DNA of 64,000 nucleotides from an uncultured Lachnospiraceae bacterium. Lineage in GTDB: Bacteria > Bacillota_A > Clostridia > Lachnospirales > Lachnospiraceae. The notes beneath the pieces were generated by a model that ran no database searches, was not told the origin of the DNA, and was given only the letters and a program-made list of their open reading frames with translations. This document shows positions 44,845 to 54,251 of the stretch, one piece after another. Numbering within the stretch: the first letter of the stretch is position 1; every line of letters begins with the position of its first letter. The position numbers and the translations under genes are program-made. The stretch spans positions 108,328 through 172,327 of the forward strand of contig CAJTOU010000001.1 in NCBI GenBank assembly GCA_910577835.1, in the 5' to 3' direction.

Positions 44845-45657
44845 TTATAAATCTCCATTAATATCCTGCGCTTTATAGCCTTCTGCAATAATATCCAGCT
44901 CCCGCAGAAATTTATCCAGCATACTGATATCAGAAAGCTGATATACTTTATAAAATTCGTCTTGTATTTTCAAAATTTCACGTTTGTTTGCAACCTTATA
45001 AAGATTATGAATCAGGTTTAAAATTTCTCCTACAATAATATCCTTTTTTCTGAGGGAATTCTGAGAATCCATAATCTCATCCCGAATCTGACTCATTTCA
45101 TGGTCAAGCTGTATAATGGCATCGGAGGAGGCGGAAAGCCTTTCTCTGATATGCTCCGGCATATGCTGTTTATATTTATATTGCAGGGAATGTTCGATTA
45201 CTGCCCAGAAATTCATTGCCAGAGTTCGTATTTGAATCTCAACCTTGATTCTTTTGGGGCCCTCCTTTGTCTGTACTGCATATCTTGTAATAACATGATA
45301 GCTTCTGTATCCACTGGATTTCTGATTTGTTATGTAATCCTTATACTGGATAATCTCGATATCTGTACGTTTTTCAATAATGTCAACTACTCTGTAAATG
45401 TCTTCCACAAACTGACATATTACCCGAATACCTGCAATGTCCTCTATTTTATTTGTCAGTTCATCTAACGAAATATCCTTGCGCTGGCATTTTTCCAGTA
45501 TACTGGAAATTTTTTTTACTCTTCCTGACACCATTTCAATCGGCGAATATTCTCCTGCATTTTTATATTCCCTTTGAATATTGTTAAACTTTAAAACGAG
45601 TTCATCTACAGCCATTTCATATGGATAGAGAATTTCTCTCCACAATTTCATATTCAT
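44845..45657 (-). CDS. Small alarmone synthetase (RelA/SpoT synthetase domain only)
   Basis: 270 residues. A GTP pyrophosphokinase domain: RVICQFVEDIYRVVDIIE, SSGYRSYHVITRY and VEIQIRTLAMNFWAVIEHSLQYKY. No HD hydrolase, TGS or ACT domain. It transfers pyrophosphate from ATP to GDP or GTP to make (p)ppGpp. A C-terminal helical extension makes it longer than RelP/RelQ (about 210). Upstream are 59-bp repeats with -10-like boxes. First gene of the synthetase-RsuA-YgiQ run. Confidence 0.92.
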   Translation of the reverse strand: MNMKLWREILYPYEMAVDELVLKFNNIQREYKNAGEYSPIEMVSGRVKKISSILEKCQRKDISLDELTNKIEDIAGIRVICQFVEDIYRVVDIIEKRTDIEIIQYKDYITNQKSSGYRSYHVITRYAVQTKEGPKRIKVEIQIRTLAMNFWAVIEHSLQYKYKQHMPEHIRERLSASSDAIIQLDHEMSQIRDEIMDSQNSLRKKDIIVGEILNLIHNLYKVANKREILKIQDEFYKVYQLSDISMLDKFLRELDIIAEGYKAQDINGDL

Positions 45658-45743
45658 AAATAATATCCTCTTTTCATATATCCTCTTTCAATTTTCTAAT
45701 GGCTTTTTTCAAATCATTAAACTGTGTTCTGCTTCACTTAACG

Positions 45744-45861
45744 ACATTATATCACAATGAAGCACGCTGATGCGTGCGCAGGTCATCAAACTTTGTTTGA
45801 TGACATTATACCACAATGAAGCACGCTGATGCATGCGCGGGTCATCAAACTTTGTTTGATG
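45744..45861. repeat. Two 59-bp tandem repeats with paired hairpins
   Basis: Units 45744-45802 and 45803-45861 are near identical, with a partial third unit and a decayed one around 45712-45743. Each holds a GCACGC-TGAT-GCGTGC type stem (G to A change in the second unit) and a 10-bp stem GTCATCAAAC-TTT-GTTTGATGAC. On the reverse strand each repeat junction supplies TATAAT. They fill most of the gap between the M23 gene and the alarmone synthetase. Confidence 0.85.
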
Positions 45862-45885
45862 ACATTATACCATACTCTGTACTGC

Positions 45886-46584
45886 TTAGTCAAAAAACCT
45901 GAGCATTTTATTTCTTAAATTTTTAAGAAGTGGATATGGGTCCAGTGCGACTTCATTTCCCTCCTCGTCATTCAGATAAATACCGAAATGCAGATGAACG
46001 TCAAACTGGCCGGTTGTTCCCTCTGCTCCGTATCCCGAATCTCCGGCATATCCAAGTATCTGTCCTGCTGATACACGGCTTCCCTCTGCAATCATTGTAT
46101 CGTATCGATATAAATGGGCGTAATAATAGTAGACGCCCTGTTCTGATAAAACTCCGACTCTGTATCCGCCCAGTTCAAGCCATCCGATATTTGTAACAGT
46201 TCCATTACACACAGAAATAACCGGACAGGTCCCGCGGATATTGTCCGGCGTCATAATATCGGTCCCCTCATGCTTCCGGTCTCCCCCATAGGTTCTTGCC
46301 AGACCAAAGGACTGTTCAAAATAAAATTCCTCTGCTCCCTGTATGGCCGCAAGCGGAAAATATTTTACATCATTAAAAATAGAATCCTGAAGATATCCCC
46401 CAAGAATATAATCTTCACTTAAATATTCTGATTTTTTCGGTAAATCATGCAGCCCATATCCGCGCTTATTATCTGAATCAGAAGAATTATTGTTCTTTTG
46501 ATAAAAATACAGATTTATCAGCAGAAAGAGAACTGCCACAACCATAAAAAAGAGAAGCTGATTTTTTCTTTTTGACATCCGCAC
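45886..46584 (-). CDS. M23 family metallopeptidase, membrane anchored
   Basis: 232 residues. A membrane anchor at about 10-28 (LLFFMVVAVLFLLINLYFY) is followed by a linker and the LytM/M23 domain: HEGTDIM with zinc-binding His and Asp, and HLHFG near the end. It probably cuts peptidoglycan cross-bridges outside the cell. No good ribosome site is seen; start may be the GTG at 46584 or the ATG at 46578. No SpoIIQ/SpoIVFA-specific feature was recognised. Confidence 0.9.
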   Translation of the reverse strand: MRMSKRKNQLLFFMVVAVLFLLINLYFYQKNNNSSDSDNKRGYGLHDLPKKSEYLSEDYILGGYLQDSIFNDVKYFPLAAIQGAEEFYFEQSFGLARTYGGDRKHEGTDIMTPDNIRGTCPVISVCNGTVTNIGWLELGGYRVGVLSEQGVYYYYAHLYRYDTMIAEGSRVSAGQILGYAGDSGYGAEGTTGQFDVHLHFGIYLNDEEGNEVALDPYPLLKNLRNKMLRFFD

Positions 46585-46631
46585 ATAAATAAAGCCATCA
46601 TAACATTATTTAAGTATATGCTGTAATGACA

Positions 46632-46913
46632 TTATTTATGACTGAATCTCTCTTCATAGACCATATTTAATTTTTCTTCAAGAGCAAGAAGTCCGTCGTC
46701 TGTGAAATCAAAGAAAAAATATTCCTTCTGCTCTTCGGGAGTGGCTGCAAGGCAGTAGGGTTCCGGCCAGACACACAGAGAAAACCGCCTTGTCTCATCA
46801 TCTGATGTCTGTGAAGAAATAAAATATCTCATTCCTCGAAAACTGCCGGAATAGCTGCCTTTTATATAATGCCCTAATTTATCGGCGGAAATAATATCAA
46901 TCTGTTTACTCAT
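46632..46913 (-). CDS. Uncharacterised small protein linked to the FtsA-like gene
   Basis: 93 residues, not recognised by name. Soluble, with SADKLGHYIKGSYSGSFRGMRYFIS, two tryptophan/tyrosine-rich strands (CVWPEPYCLAAT) and DFTDDGLLALEEKLNMVYEERF. It overlaps the FtsA-like gene by 8 bp; GGGTGA within that gene serves as its ribosome site. The tight coupling suggests it assists that protein. Confidence 0.75.
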   Translation of the reverse strand: MSKQIDIISADKLGHYIKGSYSGSFRGMRYFISSQTSDDETRRFSLCVWPEPYCLAATPEEQKEYFFFDFTDDGLLALEEKLNMVYEERFSHK

Positions 46914-49041
46914 GATTCACCCAGAATATCTCGATAAAATCGCCTTCTCTGACCGGCTCGAAAAATCCGCATGACACACCGTTTACTTTTGTAATAAGCT
47001 CATCTCCAGCGGCTGTCTTGGTATCAAAAGGATAGTAATCAAAAATATCCACAAAAACATATTCCGGTTTGTTTTCAAGAGTTACTGAGGTCTGATTTAC
47101 TGTCACCGTGATTTTAACGGGAAGTCTTGGTGTTTTTTCTTCCGTTTCCTTATTTTCTTCTAAAAGAAATGGATTTTCTGATGGAAGGCTCTCTTCAACT
47201 AATGCCTCTTCTTTAATGTCTTCTGTTTCCCAGTCATTTTCTGATTCCATTTCTTTGTATTCATTGAGTTCTTCTCTTTCTTCCTCAATTTTATCAAGAA
47301 TGTCGATTCGGAAATTTTCATAAACCGGTTCGTCCATTTTGGCCGTATGTCCGTTTACCAGAATGGTTTTTGAAGTGGTATCAATATCCATAAATTCCAG
47401 CATTTGCGAAACAGTGTAATACTGAGGAATATCAATTACATCGTTTTCCTGTATTTCATAGGAACCTGTGACAAGAATACTGTTTGCCAGTGCCACCTTT
47501 GGACATTTGATTTCTTTTCCGTTTACAACAAATTTTAAAGTTGTCCTGTATTCCCGAAGCCCGTCTATTCTGCAATGAGCAGGTGCTCCACAGGTAGATT
47601 CGCGGATATAAATCCTGTCATTGGCAGAAATTTTTGCATGAAAATCCGCCTCCTGTCCATTTATGGTAATAACAGCCGGTTCTCCTGCTTCGCCCCGAAG
47701 CATTTTTGTCGTATTGTTTAGAGTAAATACCAGCTCTTTGCCGCGCTTTGCAAACAAATCTTCATTTGGAAAGCCTGTCTGCATGGCGGCATCTACTACG
47801 GTAAGCTGTCCATTATCATACAGCTTGATTCTTATATCGTTGATATTTACAAAAACAAAATTATTTTTCTGATTATAATAATTAATACAAATTCCGATTG
47901 GTGTAACAAGCAGAGGGTCCTTTTCTACACCATCCATTAAAAAGTTTATGCCTCCCATAACCTCTTTTCCCCGCAGCGCTACTCTCTGTTCGGAAATAGA
48001 AAGAAATGAAGCCAGATTATCCGTAAAGCCCGGCACTTTGCCGCCGCCTCCTACTACAAAGACAGCACTTACCGGTTTACCGCCGTTCAGCTCTATAATC
48101 TTATCTGCAATTTCCTTTGTCATGCTTTCCACTGTGTCTTTATATAATGCTCTTGCGCTTTCCGCGGTAATTACCTGTGGAAGTCCCATAATATCATAAT
48201 AGGTAATATCTTTGTCCTCCAAAGATGCCTGTTTGATTTTTTCCGCCATACTGAATTCTACCAGACATTTGTGAACAATTGTCTCCGTAATTTCATCTCC
48301 TGCATGTGGAATCATTCCATAAGCAATAATGCTTCCATCCTTTGTAATGCAGATATCGCTTGTTCCTGCTCCCACATCGACCAGACAAATATTTAGCAGC
48401 CGGTATTGTTCCGGTATGGCAACCTGCATTGCTGCAATCGGCTCAAGGGTAAGACTTGCCACTTCAAGATTTGCCGCATGTACAGAAGCATACAGACCGT
48501 CTACCACATCATTTGGAAGAAAGGTAGCCAGTACATCAGCGGCAATCTTTTTTGCTTTATGTCCCTCCAGATTGTTAATAATATAATCATTCATATAGTA
48601 TTTTACTACTGTATAGCCTACACAGTAAAAGGATAAAATATCATTTTGTGAGCGTATAATCTCATATGCCTTTTCTATTCCAAGAGAATCCAGTGAATAG
48701 ATATCCTCACTGGTAACGGCAGTTTCTCCGTTATGCTCCATCTCCACATGTACAGTAACAGTCTTTAAAAGACGTCCTGCGGCGGCGATACAGACCTGAG
48801 TCAGTTTTACTTCCCCAAGCTGTTTTTCCAGCTCATGCTTTACAAAACCAATGGTTTCTCCCACCTTTTGAATATCATGAATTTGCCCGTCTAACATGGC
48901 GCGGGTATCATGCTCCTTTACATAATGGGCCACAACATTAAACTTATCGCGCTCCATATAACCGACGGACCCCACAACGCTTCTTGTACCTATATCAAGG
49001 CCAAATATAAGATTGTCTGCATTTCTTTTTTTATCGTCCAT
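46906..49041 (-). CDS. FtsA-like actin-fold ATPase with long C-terminal extension
   Basis: 711 residues from MDDKKRN at 49041 (GAGAGG 7 bases upstream). The actin-fold phosphate and connect motifs are GLDIGTRSVVGSVGY, VDVGAGTSDICI and VFVVGGGGKVPGF. Canonical FtsA is about 420 residues; here about 320 more follow: a beta-rich section, an acidic low-complexity linker (about 580-635) and a small C-terminal domain with VTVNQTSVTLENK. No C-terminal membrane helix is evident. Clostridia carry this as a second FtsA-domain protein besides true FtsA. Overlaps coaE by 11 bp. Confidence 0.88.
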   Translation of the reverse strand: MDDKKRNADNLIFGLDIGTRSVVGSVGYMERDKFNVVAHYVKEHDTRAMLDGQIHDIQKVGETIGFVKHELEKQLGEVKLTQVCIAAAGRLLKTVTVHVEMEHNGETAVTSEDIYSLDSLGIEKAYEIIRSQNDILSFYCVGYTVVKYYMNDYIINNLEGHKAKKIAADVLATFLPNDVVDGLYASVHAANLEVASLTLEPIAAMQVAIPEQYRLLNICLVDVGAGTSDICITKDGSIIAYGMIPHAGDEITETIVHKCLVEFSMAEKIKQASLEDKDITYYDIMGLPQVITAESARALYKDTVESMTKEIADKIIELNGGKPVSAVFVVGGGGKVPGFTDNLASFLSISEQRVALRGKEVMGGINFLMDGVEKDPLLVTPIGICINYYNQKNNFVFVNINDIRIKLYDNGQLTVVDAAMQTGFPNEDLFAKRGKELVFTLNNTTKMLRGEAGEPAVITINGQEADFHAKISANDRIYIRESTCGAPAHCRIDGLREYRTTLKFVVNGKEIKCPKVALANSILVTGSYEIQENDVIDIPQYYTVSQMLEFMDIDTTSKTILVNGHTAKMDEPVYENFRIDILDKIEEEREELNEYKEMESENDWETEDIKEEALVEESLPSENPFLLEENKETEEKTPRLPVKITVTVNQTSVTLENKPEYVFVDIFDYYPFDTKTAAGDELITKVNGVSCGFFEPVREGDFIEIFWVNHE

Positions 49042-49633
49042 ATGTAAACCTCTCAAAAAGTTTTTTTATTTGCTGACAGGCAGCTTCAAAATCACGACTG
49101 TTGTCTATTTTTCTATCACAGTTTTTCAGAAATTCCTCTTCACTAAGCTGATTCTCCATAATTTCTCTGATTTTTTCTTCGGTATATCCCCGACTTTTTT
49201 TCAGACGCCTGATTCTCTCCTGCTCATCTGCATAAATATACCAGACTTCATCACAAAATTCAGGATACTTCTCCTCAATCAAAAGTGCCGCTTCCAATAT
49301 AATTATGGAATGATTTCCTGAATGAGTCACCTGTTCTATCTCATTTTTTATATGACTTTTTACAGCCGGATGCACAATCTGATTGAGCTTTTTCAACTTT
49401 TCTCTGTCTGAAAATACAATTCCCGCCAGCCTTTTTCTGTCTATCTCAAGGTCTGTGTCAAGAATTTCATTTCCAAAGGTGGAAACAATCTTCTGATATG
49501 CCTCTGTTCCTTTCTGCATTACAAGATGTCCCACCTTATCGGCCTCTATGGTATAACAGTGAAATTCCTGTTTTAATATATGAAGTACAGTGGATTTTCC
49601 ACACCCTACACCGCCTGTAATTCCGATTATCAT
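49031..49633 (-). CDS. coaE: Dephospho-CoA kinase
   Basis: 200 residues. P-loop GITGGVGCGKST at 4-15, DTDLEIDRKRLAGIVFSD, and LLIEEKYPEFCDEVWYIYAD are CoaE features. It phosphorylates dephospho-CoA in the last step of coenzyme A synthesis. It follows polA by 3 bp; polA-coaE is a common pairing in Firmicutes. Confidence 0.96.
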   Translation of the reverse strand: MIIGITGGVGCGKSTVLHILKQEFHCYTIEADKVGHLVMQKGTEAYQKIVSTFGNEILDTDLEIDRKRLAGIVFSDREKLKKLNQIVHPAVKSHIKNEIEQVTHSGNHSIIILEAALLIEEKYPEFCDEVWYIYADEQERIRRLKKSRGYTEEKIREIMENQLSEEEFLKNCDRKIDNSRDFEAACQQIKKLFERFTYGR

Positions 49634-49636
49634 TTT

Positions 49637-52417
49637 TTAATGTGCCTCCAGCCAGTTTTTTCCGGTTTCCAGACCTACCTCAAGCTTTACGGAAAGCTTT
49701 GCAGCACATGTCATTTCCTTTAATATGATTTCTTTTACTTTTTCAGTCTCTTCTTCTGCCGTTTCAATTAAAATTTCATCATGCACCTGCAAAATAAGCT
49801 TTGATTTCAGATTTTCCTCTTTCAGTTTTTTATATACCTGAATCATGGCAATTTTCATAATATCGGCAGCAGTACCCTGAACCGCTGAATTCATGGCGGC
49901 ACGTTCTCCAAAGGAGCGCTGTGCAAAATTAGAAGATTTTAATTCCGGAATCGGTCTGCGTCTTCCAAAAAGTGTAGTCACATATCCGTCTTTCTTTGCA
50001 TGTTCTACTGTGGTGTCAAGAAATTCCTTTACCTTTGGATAGGTGTCAAAATATTGTTTTATATATTCTCCCGCTTCTTTTTTTCCGATACTTAAATCCT
50101 GACTTAACCCAAAGGAGCTGATACCATAGACAATACCGAAGTTTACCGCTTTGGCGTTTCTTCTCATCAGAGGAGTCACTTCATCTAATGGTGTCTGAAA
50201 TACCTTTGAAGCAGTGATTTTATGAATATCCTGCTCACTGTTATATGCTTCAATCAGATTTTCGTCTCCTGACATATGCGCAAGGATTCGAAGCTCAATC
50301 TGGGAATAATCCGCATCTATAAAGGTACAGCCCTGCTTTGGAATAAACACTTCACGGATTTTCTGACCGATTTCCATACGAATCGGAATATTCTGGAGGT
50401 TCGGGTCCGTACTGCTGATTCTTCCGGTGGCGGTAATAGTTTGATTAAAGGTTCCGTGGATTCTGCCATCATAATTTACAAAGTTTCGAAGCCCGTCTGC
50501 ATAGGTAGATTTTAATTTTGTAAGCTGACGATATTCAAGAATTTTATTTACTACCGGAGTATTGACAGCAAGTTTTTCCAAAACCTCGGCACTTGTGGAA
50601 TATCCTGTTTTTGTCTTTTTTCCGCCGGGCAGCTTCATTTTTTCAAAAAGAATCACGCCCAGTTGTTTTGGGGAATTGATATTAAATTCCTCTCCGGTTT
50701 CATCATAAATCTCTTTTTCGATTTTATGAATACTGACAGACAACTTTTCTCCATACTGTTTTAAGGCCTGTTCATCAATCAATACACCTTCTTTTTCCAT
50801 ACTGTCCAGAACGAAAATCAGAGGATATTCAATCTGTGTATATAATTTGTGCATACCGAACTGTTCAAGCTCTTTTTCAAGAACCGGACAGGATTTTGAA
50901 GCTGCAAGAGCCATAGTCGCAAGAATCTTGTCAAATTTCTTTTTGTCATCAAAAAACATCTGCGCCAAAGAACTTTTTCCAAGCAGTTCATTTCTGGCTT
51001 CTGTCTGTACTCCAAGACATTTATTTAAAACATAATCATAATCATAGCTGTCATTCAATGGATTCAGCAGATAGGCGCAAACTATACAATCATAGATAAT
51101 CATGTCTGTATTTAGTTCTAATTTTACATGTTTTAATATGCTCTTTAAATCAAAAAGGCTTATTTTCTTTCCGGCTGCGCAAAGGTCCGGCAGAAGATTT
51201 TTCAGGTCTGCTTCTGTAATATTATCCTCATCCGGCCAGTCAGTACCACCAGTATTTGAAACTGCCTGATTGCCGCCAGAATTTAAAAGGGCAGTCTGAA
51301 AAGCAAGCGGCAAACCGGTCTGACTGAAAGCATCAGAAGTGCTGCTTTCCACTATCCATATTTTATCTTCAAAAGAAAGGCATATCACAGATACCATCGA
51401 GTCATTTGAAAAGCAGTCGCTATATCCAATCACAGTATGCTTTGAAATTTTGAACAGCTCTTCTTTCAAGTGATGAAACTGACTTTTGTTTTTTATATAC
51501 ACGAGTTTTTCCATTGGGTCAAAGTGAATGGCAGCCTCCGAAACCTCGCTGGAAAATCTGCCTGCGAATGATTTAAAGCCGAATTTTTTAATAATTTGGT
51601 AAGAATTTTCATTATAAATATTTTCAAGTTTACATTCTGATAAATTTAAAGAAATCGGAGAATTGATATTAATGGTTGCCAGTACCTTGCTTAAATATGC
51701 GTTTTCTTTGTCATTTATCAAAGCATTTCTGGTTCTGTCCGGCTTTATGGAATCAATATGGTCATAAATATTTTCAATGGTCTGATATTCTTTAATTAGT
51801 TTGGCGGCAGTCTTTTCACCGATGCTTTTTACTCCGGGAATATTGTCTGACGTATCACCCATCAGTCCCTTCATATCAATAAATTCAACAGGATTTACTC
51901 CGTATTTTTCTATAACATCGGCAGCATAATAGTTTTCTATCTCCGTGCCGCCCTGTTTGGTCTTTGGAATTCTTACAAGAATTTTATCAGTAGCAAGCTG
52001 CAGTAAATCCCTGTCGCCAGATACAATTACAACGGAATATCCCTCCTGTTCGGCCTGCTTGGCAGCAGTTCCCAGAATGTCATCCGCTTCATAGCCCTCA
52101 AGGGTAACGATTTTTATATTCATGGCTGCAAGCAGCTCCTGAATCATTGGAACCTGCTCGTGCAGCTCATCGGGCATTGGCTTTCTGGTGCCTTTGTATG
52201 CCTGATACATTTTATGCCGAAACGTAGGTGCTTTAATATCAAAAGCGACCATAAGAGAATCCGGTTTTTCTTCTTCAAGTATCTTAAACATAATATTTAA
52301 GAAACCGTAAACTGCATTTGTATGAAGTCCGGAGGCATTTGACAAATCCGGTACTCCGAAAAATGCTCTGGTTAATATACTGTGACCGTCAATTAAAACT
52401 ATTTTTTTTTCAGACAT
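49637..52417 (-). CDS. polA: DNA polymerase I
   Basis: 926 residues. The 5'-3' nuclease domain (1-300) has VAFDIKAPTFRH and VSGDRDLLQLA. The middle 3'-5' exonuclease-like domain lacks the expected D-x-E (TVIGYSDCF), so proofreading is probably lost, as in Bacillus. The polymerase domain has DPNLQNIP, motif A DYSQIELRILAH, motif B RRNAKAVNFGIVYG and motif C QVHDEIL. Repair and Okazaki fragment processing. Confidence 0.97.
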   Translation of the reverse strand: MSEKKIVLIDGHSILTRAFFGVPDLSNASGLHTNAVYGFLNIMFKILEEEKPDSLMVAFDIKAPTFRHKMYQAYKGTRKPMPDELHEQVPMIQELLAAMNIKIVTLEGYEADDILGTAAKQAEQEGYSVVIVSGDRDLLQLATDKILVRIPKTKQGGTEIENYYAADVIEKYGVNPVEFIDMKGLMGDTSDNIPGVKSIGEKTAAKLIKEYQTIENIYDHIDSIKPDRTRNALINDKENAYLSKVLATININSPISLNLSECKLENIYNENSYQIIKKFGFKSFAGRFSSEVSEAAIHFDPMEKLVYIKNKSQFHHLKEELFKISKHTVIGYSDCFSNDSMVSVICLSFEDKIWIVESSTSDAFSQTGLPLAFQTALLNSGGNQAVSNTGGTDWPDEDNITEADLKNLLPDLCAAGKKISLFDLKSILKHVKLELNTDMIIYDCIVCAYLLNPLNDSYDYDYVLNKCLGVQTEARNELLGKSSLAQMFFDDKKKFDKILATMALAASKSCPVLEKELEQFGMHKLYTQIEYPLIFVLDSMEKEGVLIDEQALKQYGEKLSVSIHKIEKEIYDETGEEFNINSPKQLGVILFEKMKLPGGKKTKTGYSTSAEVLEKLAVNTPVVNKILEYRQLTKLKSTYADGLRNFVNYDGRIHGTFNQTITATGRISSTDPNLQNIPIRMEIGQKIREVFIPKQGCTFIDADYSQIELRILAHMSGDENLIEAYNSEQDIHKITASKVFQTPLDEVTPLMRRNAKAVNFGIVYGISSFGLSQDLSIGKKEAGEYIKQYFDTYPKVKEFLDTTVEHAKKDGYVTTLFGRRRPIPELKSSNFAQRSFGERAAMNSAVQGTAADIMKIAMIQVYKKLKEENLKSKLILQVHDEILIETAEEETEKVKEIILKEMTCAAKLSVKLEVGLETGKNWLEAH

Positions 52418-52487
52418 TATTTATCAAACCTTTCTTAATTTCTTTTACTTTATAAAAATTTTTTACATTTCAAGTTGTTAAAACATA

Positions 52488-52823
52488 TCACATCCATGAA
52501 AGCAGAATCACGAGAAAATATATGACTGTCAACAGTGTGATAGATTCTGTAAAACAAAAAAATAAGATACGAAAAAGTCTTTTTTTATAGTATTTCTCTT
52601 TTTTTATTACTTCATCCTGAATATGCTTATTCAGTTCTTTGGATAGATTAAACACAGGTCTGTCTTCTTCTCCCAGAACATAGGCAAGAAGAAAATTAAT
52701 TTCCAGTTCTTCATGACAGTCTTTGCAATGCCTGTAATGCTCTATAAAATCATCAAGTCTTGCATATTCTATTTTTTTGTCTATAAAAGCTTGGATATGC
52801 TTATCAAATTCCTGACAATCCAT
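52488..52823 (-). CDS. Small zf-HC2-like membrane protein
   Basis: 111 residues from MDCQEFDKHIQAFIDKK at 52823. A putative zinc-finger HYRHCKDCHEEL (His and two Cys) near 33-44 resembles anti-sigma zf-HC2 domains. One or two C-terminal membrane segments (about 84-111, LFRILFFCFTESITLLTVIYFL). No sigma gene is adjacent, so its partner is unknown. An earlier in-frame TTG start at 52868 is possible. Confidence 0.75.
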   Translation of the reverse strand: MDCQEFDKHIQAFIDKKIEYARLDDFIEHYRHCKDCHEELEINFLLAYVLGEEDRPVFNLSKELNKHIQDEVIKKEKYYKKRLFRILFFCFTESITLLTVIYFLVILLSWM

Positions 52824-52883
52824 ATTTTCACCCGGATTCCTTTTCGATTCTCTGCAATTTTCTATCAAACGTTCCTATGAAAT

Positions 52884-52909
52884 GAAAAAACCCAGTATAT
52901 ACTGGGTTT
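52884..52909 (-). terminator. tRNA-Leu terminator
   Basis: AACCCAGTATATACTGGGTT is a perfect 20-base palindrome followed on the reverse strand by a T run, 11 bp after the tRNA 3' end. Confidence 0.85.
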
Positions 52910-52919
52910 GTGTTTAAAA

Positions 52920-53002
52920 TGCCGGTGGCGGGACTTGAACCCGCACTATGTTGCCATAAACAGATTTTGAGTCTGCCGCGTCTGCCATTCCGCCACACCG
53001 GC
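52920..53002 (-). tRNA. tRNA-Leu (anticodon CAA)
   Basis: The reverse strand begins GCCGGTGTGGCGGAATGGCA and closes with CACCGGC plus discriminator A, a 7-bp acceptor stem. The anticodon loop is CTCAAAA between GCAGA and TCTGT, so the anticodon is CAA and codon UUG. A long variable arm and GGTTCAAGTCC T-arm confirm a class II leucine tRNA. CCA is not encoded. Promoter and terminator flank it. Confidence 0.95.
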
Positions 53003-53021
53003 CCATATCAAAGACTTAAAT

Positions 53022-53050
53022 AGTATATCATAAAATACCGGTATTGGCAA
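53022..53050 (-). promoter_or_regulatory. tRNA-Leu promoter
   Basis: On the reverse strand TTGCCA (53045-53050) and TATACT (53022-53027) are 17 bp apart, about 20 bp before the tRNA. Confidence 0.75.
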
Positions 53051-53109
53051 GCTGTTTTTATAATTTTTTATAAATTTCTTTTTGACATTTTACTCAGATG
53101 CAGAATATT

Positions 53110-54144
53110 CTATATCCAATCCAGGTATCCGTACCATTCTGTCGGTGGATAGAGTTTCCCTGTTTTTATAAAATACAGAATGATTTCTGCCGCTTCATAA
53201 AGATTATCGCACGAGAGCGCTTTTGGAACTGGCATGCCTTCCTCGATATATGCCGGAGATTCCTCGCAGTTACTCGGACAGGAAGGATTATGATAGTAGA
53301 AAAAGACGGATTGTGGTTCAAATTCAGAGTCAAACTCACCCTCTTCGTATTCCTCTTCTGTAATTATCTCTTCTATAATGATTGATGCCCACCCTTCTTT
53401 GCAACTGACTGTAAGTGTACATTCAAATGAATCTTTTATTTTTTTTGTGGCAAACAGCTTCACAAGTTTTCCCTGTTGAATAGACAAATAAAGCCAGTCC
53501 AAAAACCAGTCCAGCACTTCGCTTTCTTTATCTGCAGTATAAATAGCATGACATATCGGATTATCATGTGAATAAGCTTCGCTGTCTTTTTCAGAAGATT
53601 GTATATATGTATAATTCAGATATTCTGAAAAAACATCCTCTGTATCTTTCCAGTTTTCGTCTGTTTCTAGCTCTGCGCCTACAACAACTATCGGTATCAG
53701 AATCTTGTGTGCCTGGTCTGTTATTTGGCAGTTTAAGTCTGAGAGTATCTCTGCGTTTGCAAGTGTGTCTATATATTCAAGCGTCAGGCTTTTTAAATTT
53801 GTAAGCTTTTTCAGCGGCATACAGTCTGAAAAATTTGTCTGTATCAATACCAGCTTTTCCAGCCTGACGCATTTTTCAAGAAATGAAAAATCCGGCAGTT
53901 TAATATTTTGTATTACCAGTTTTTTTAAATTTTTCATTTTTCCGATAATATCCCATGCGCCGTCACATATTTCAATAATAACGGGAACATTTTCATAATA
54001 AAAATTATAGGGAGGAATGTTTCCATTGCAGTCTAACTGTTTGATTTTTGTGATATCATAGAGATTATCCGGATAGCGATGCAGCGATTCGTAAATATAG
54101 GTTAATAAATGCGGGTCTATTTTTATTTTCTTTTGATTCATCAT
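53110..54144 (-). CDS. Leucine-rich-repeat-like protein of unknown function
   Basis: 344 residues. Residues about 70-140 contain LRR-like units: LKKLVIQNIKLPDFSFLEKC, RLEKLVLIQTNFSDCMPLKK, NLKSLTLEYIDTLANAEIL. The C-terminal half is acidic (EEEYEEGEFDSEFEPQ) and ends YLDWI. No signal peptide, so cytoplasmic. It could be an immunity or adaptor protein; there is no toxin gene next to it. Its ATG overlaps the stop of a broken upstream frame (TGATG). Confidence 0.75.
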   Translation of the reverse strand: MMNQKKIKIDPHLLTYIYESLHRYPDNLYDITKIKQLDCNGNIPPYNFYYENVPVIIEICDGAWDIIGKMKNLKKLVIQNIKLPDFSFLEKCVRLEKLVLIQTNFSDCMPLKKLTNLKSLTLEYIDTLANAEILSDLNCQITDQAHKILIPIVVVGAELETDENWKDTEDVFSEYLNYTYIQSSEKDSEAYSHDNPICHAIYTADKESEVLDWFLDWLYLSIQQGKLVKLFATKKIKDSFECTLTVSCKEGWASIIIEEIITEEEYEEGEFDSEFEPQSVFFYYHNPSCPSNCEESPAYIEEGMPVPKALSCDNLYEAAEIILYFIKTGKLYPPTEWYGYLDWI

Positions 54145-54230
54145 TCAAATTTCTCCATTGCTTTTTCAGCCATATGCCAGCCCGGAAAAAGGTTGATATA
54201 CTTAATGCTGTCAATGATTCTCTTTCCATT
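54141..54230 (-). pseudogene. Possible C-terminal remnant of a gene upstream of the LRR gene
   Basis: A 29-codon open frame without a start codon reads ...RIIDSIKYINLFPGW then HMAEKAMEKFE and a stop that overlaps the LRR gene's start as TGATG. Such coupling usually marks a real downstream end of a gene, so this may be what is left of one. A chance frame is possible. Confidence 0.3.
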
Positions 54231-54251
54231 TTATATTCCTTCTATGTTTTA

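Noticed and set aside
45744..45861. CRISPR array (also 28912-28992)
   Set aside because: Repeats are directly adjacent without unique spacers, and no cas genes are present.
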